Assembly: GCA_017745595.1 (NCBI GenBank)
Contig: WMBV01000004.1
Coordinates: forward strand, 62,001 to 126,000
Origin: Bordetella petrii
GTDB taxonomy: Bacteria; Pseudomonadota; Gammaproteobacteria; Burkholderiales; Burkholderiaceae_B
Length of the DNA: 64,000 nt
Reading direction: 5' to 3'
The notes under the pieces were generated by a model that saw only the letters and a list, made by a program, of their open reading frames with translations, had not been told where the DNA came from and ran no database searches. Every line of letters starts with the position of its first letter. Position 1 is the stretch's first letter. Of the stretch, positions 63,369-64,000 are shown in pieces. Position numbers and translations under genes: made by a program.

Positions 63369-64000
63369 CTAGCCCACCCAGCGCGGAAAGCCGTGCAGCA
63401 CGCAAGTGCCCAGCAATCCTTGCACGACCGTGTAGTGCCACAGCAAGGCCGTGTTGTCGAAGCAGGCGCGGCGGTCGGCCGCCAGCCTGCCGGCCCACGA
63501 CCGCGCCGCCGTGAACAGGCCCATGAAGCCCAGCGCGGCCACCAGCAGGGCCTGCAGGCCGATGACGGCATACACCGCGGCGGCGTAGGCGCTGTCTGGC
63601 GGACGCAGGCCGGTGCGCCATTGCGCGGCGGCTTCCAGCCCCACGGCGGCCGCCAGCATCAGGCAGCCCAGCGGCAGGCCGATGCGCACCCAACCCTGGC
63701 GGCCGTGTTGCAGTCCGCGGCCGCCGGCCCAGACCAGCACGCTGCTGAAGACCAGCAGCGCGGCGCCGGACAGGGGCACCGGCAGGGCGACCAGCGCGTC
63801 CGCGGCGGGCCAGCCCCGGGGCGCGACGGTCCACAAGAAAAAATACGCAAACAGCAGGGCGCTGAAGATGCTGCCGCACACCATGATCAGCATGACCATC
63901 GCCCACCACGAATGCGATCCGCTGCCGGTGCAGAATACCGGCAGCCGCCATCCGCCGCCCACATCCACCGGCGCGTGGGTGGGTGCGGGATCGGCGTCCC
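63369..64000 (-). CDS. Cytochrome c oxidase subunit III (partial, start beyond window)
   Basis: Open frame of at least 209 residues running off the right edge on the minus strand. G-S-H-S-W-W-A-M-V-M-L-I-M-V-C-G-S near the left end and five or more helices, with W-H-Y-T-V-V-Q-G near the C-terminus, match the CtaE/CoxC family of haem-copper oxidases (aa3 type) rather than cbb3. Marks the edge of a second terminal oxidase operon. Confidence 0.85.
   Translation of the reverse strand, partial: DADPAPTHAPVDVGGGWRLPVFCTGSGSHSWWAMVMLIMVCGSIFSALLFAYFFLWTVAPRGWPAADALVALPVPLSGAALLVFSSVLVWAGGRGLQHGRQGWVRIGLPLGCLMLAAAVGLEAAAQWRTGLRPPDSAYAAAVYAVIGLQALLVAALGFMGLFTAARSWAGRLAADRRACFDNTALLWHYTVVQGLLGTCVLHGFPRWVG

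Overview
The window is GC-rich, densely packed chromosomal DNA of a beta-proteobacterium, most likely Bordetella, Achromobacter or a close relative in the Alcaligenaceae. This rests on the overall base composition, a Bug-type (tripartite tricarboxylate) receptor gene, the pdxJ-acpS-nagZ-uvrC-pgsA gene order, a complete cbb3 oxidase operon, and many small palindromic intergenic repeats built on GGTGTCTGAC/GTCAGACACC. The genus is an inference; no database was searched. No tRNA, rRNA, CRISPR array, phage or insertion sequence was found.

Layout, left half. 0-5 kb: the end of a TRAP transporter operon, then a three-gene ABC importer (receptor, permease, ATPase). 5-8 kb: the molybdate regulator ModE, a lipoprotein and a patatin-like lipase. 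8-19.5 kb: a lone OmpR-type winged-helix protein, a MexAB-OprM-like efflux operon, then pdxJ, acpS, nagZ, uvrC and pgsA on the same strand; the outer-membrane factor gene overlaps pdxJ. 19.5-25 kb: MFS transporter, di-haem cytochrome c peroxidase, queF and isocitrate lyase. 24.8-26.5 kb: a YgaV/YgaP-like persulfide-response locus (ArsR sensor, rhodanese, DUF2892 protein) divergent from a carboxymuconolactone-decarboxylase-family gene. 26.5-33.2 kb: the microaerobic respiration block ccoI-remnant, ccoS, ccoN, ccoO, ccoQ, ccoP, ccoG, ccoH plus a small membrane gene, with two perfect FNR/Anr boxes.

Layout, right half. 33.4-36.1 kb: YadGH-like ABC exporter, haloacid-dehalogenase-type HAD and a small lipoprotein. 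36.2-41.4 kb: Bug receptor, fumarylacetoacetase and hydroxybutyrate dehydrogenase opposite a LysR gene, then an aldo/keto reductase. 41.6-43.3 kb: sorAB sulfite dehydrogenase. 44.4-53.3 kb: a co-directional catabolic island with a branched-chain-type ABC importer (including a fused permease-ATPase), a bicupin, a LysR regulator, a cyclase-family hydrolase, a PcaC-like protein and a 3-hydroxyisobutyrate-dehydrogenase-like enzyme, probably for an unidentified (perhaps aromatic) acid. 53.4-60.2 kb: hemolysin-III-like protein, VOC and DUF1428 proteins around a triple 75-bp repeat, a GlxA-type regulator, and gamma-glutamyltransferase translationally coupled to a peptide-type receptor. 60.3-64 kb: an HdeD-like membrane protein fused to a possible papain-fold domain, a MASE1-PAS protein without output domain, and the start of a second terminal oxidase locus (subunit III, cut by the window edge).

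The strongest candidates for something new are the membrane-only CcoI remnant kept under a perfectly placed FNR box, the HdeD-papain fusion beside the output-less MASE1-PAS protein, and the uncharacterised liv-bicupin-cyclase cluster.
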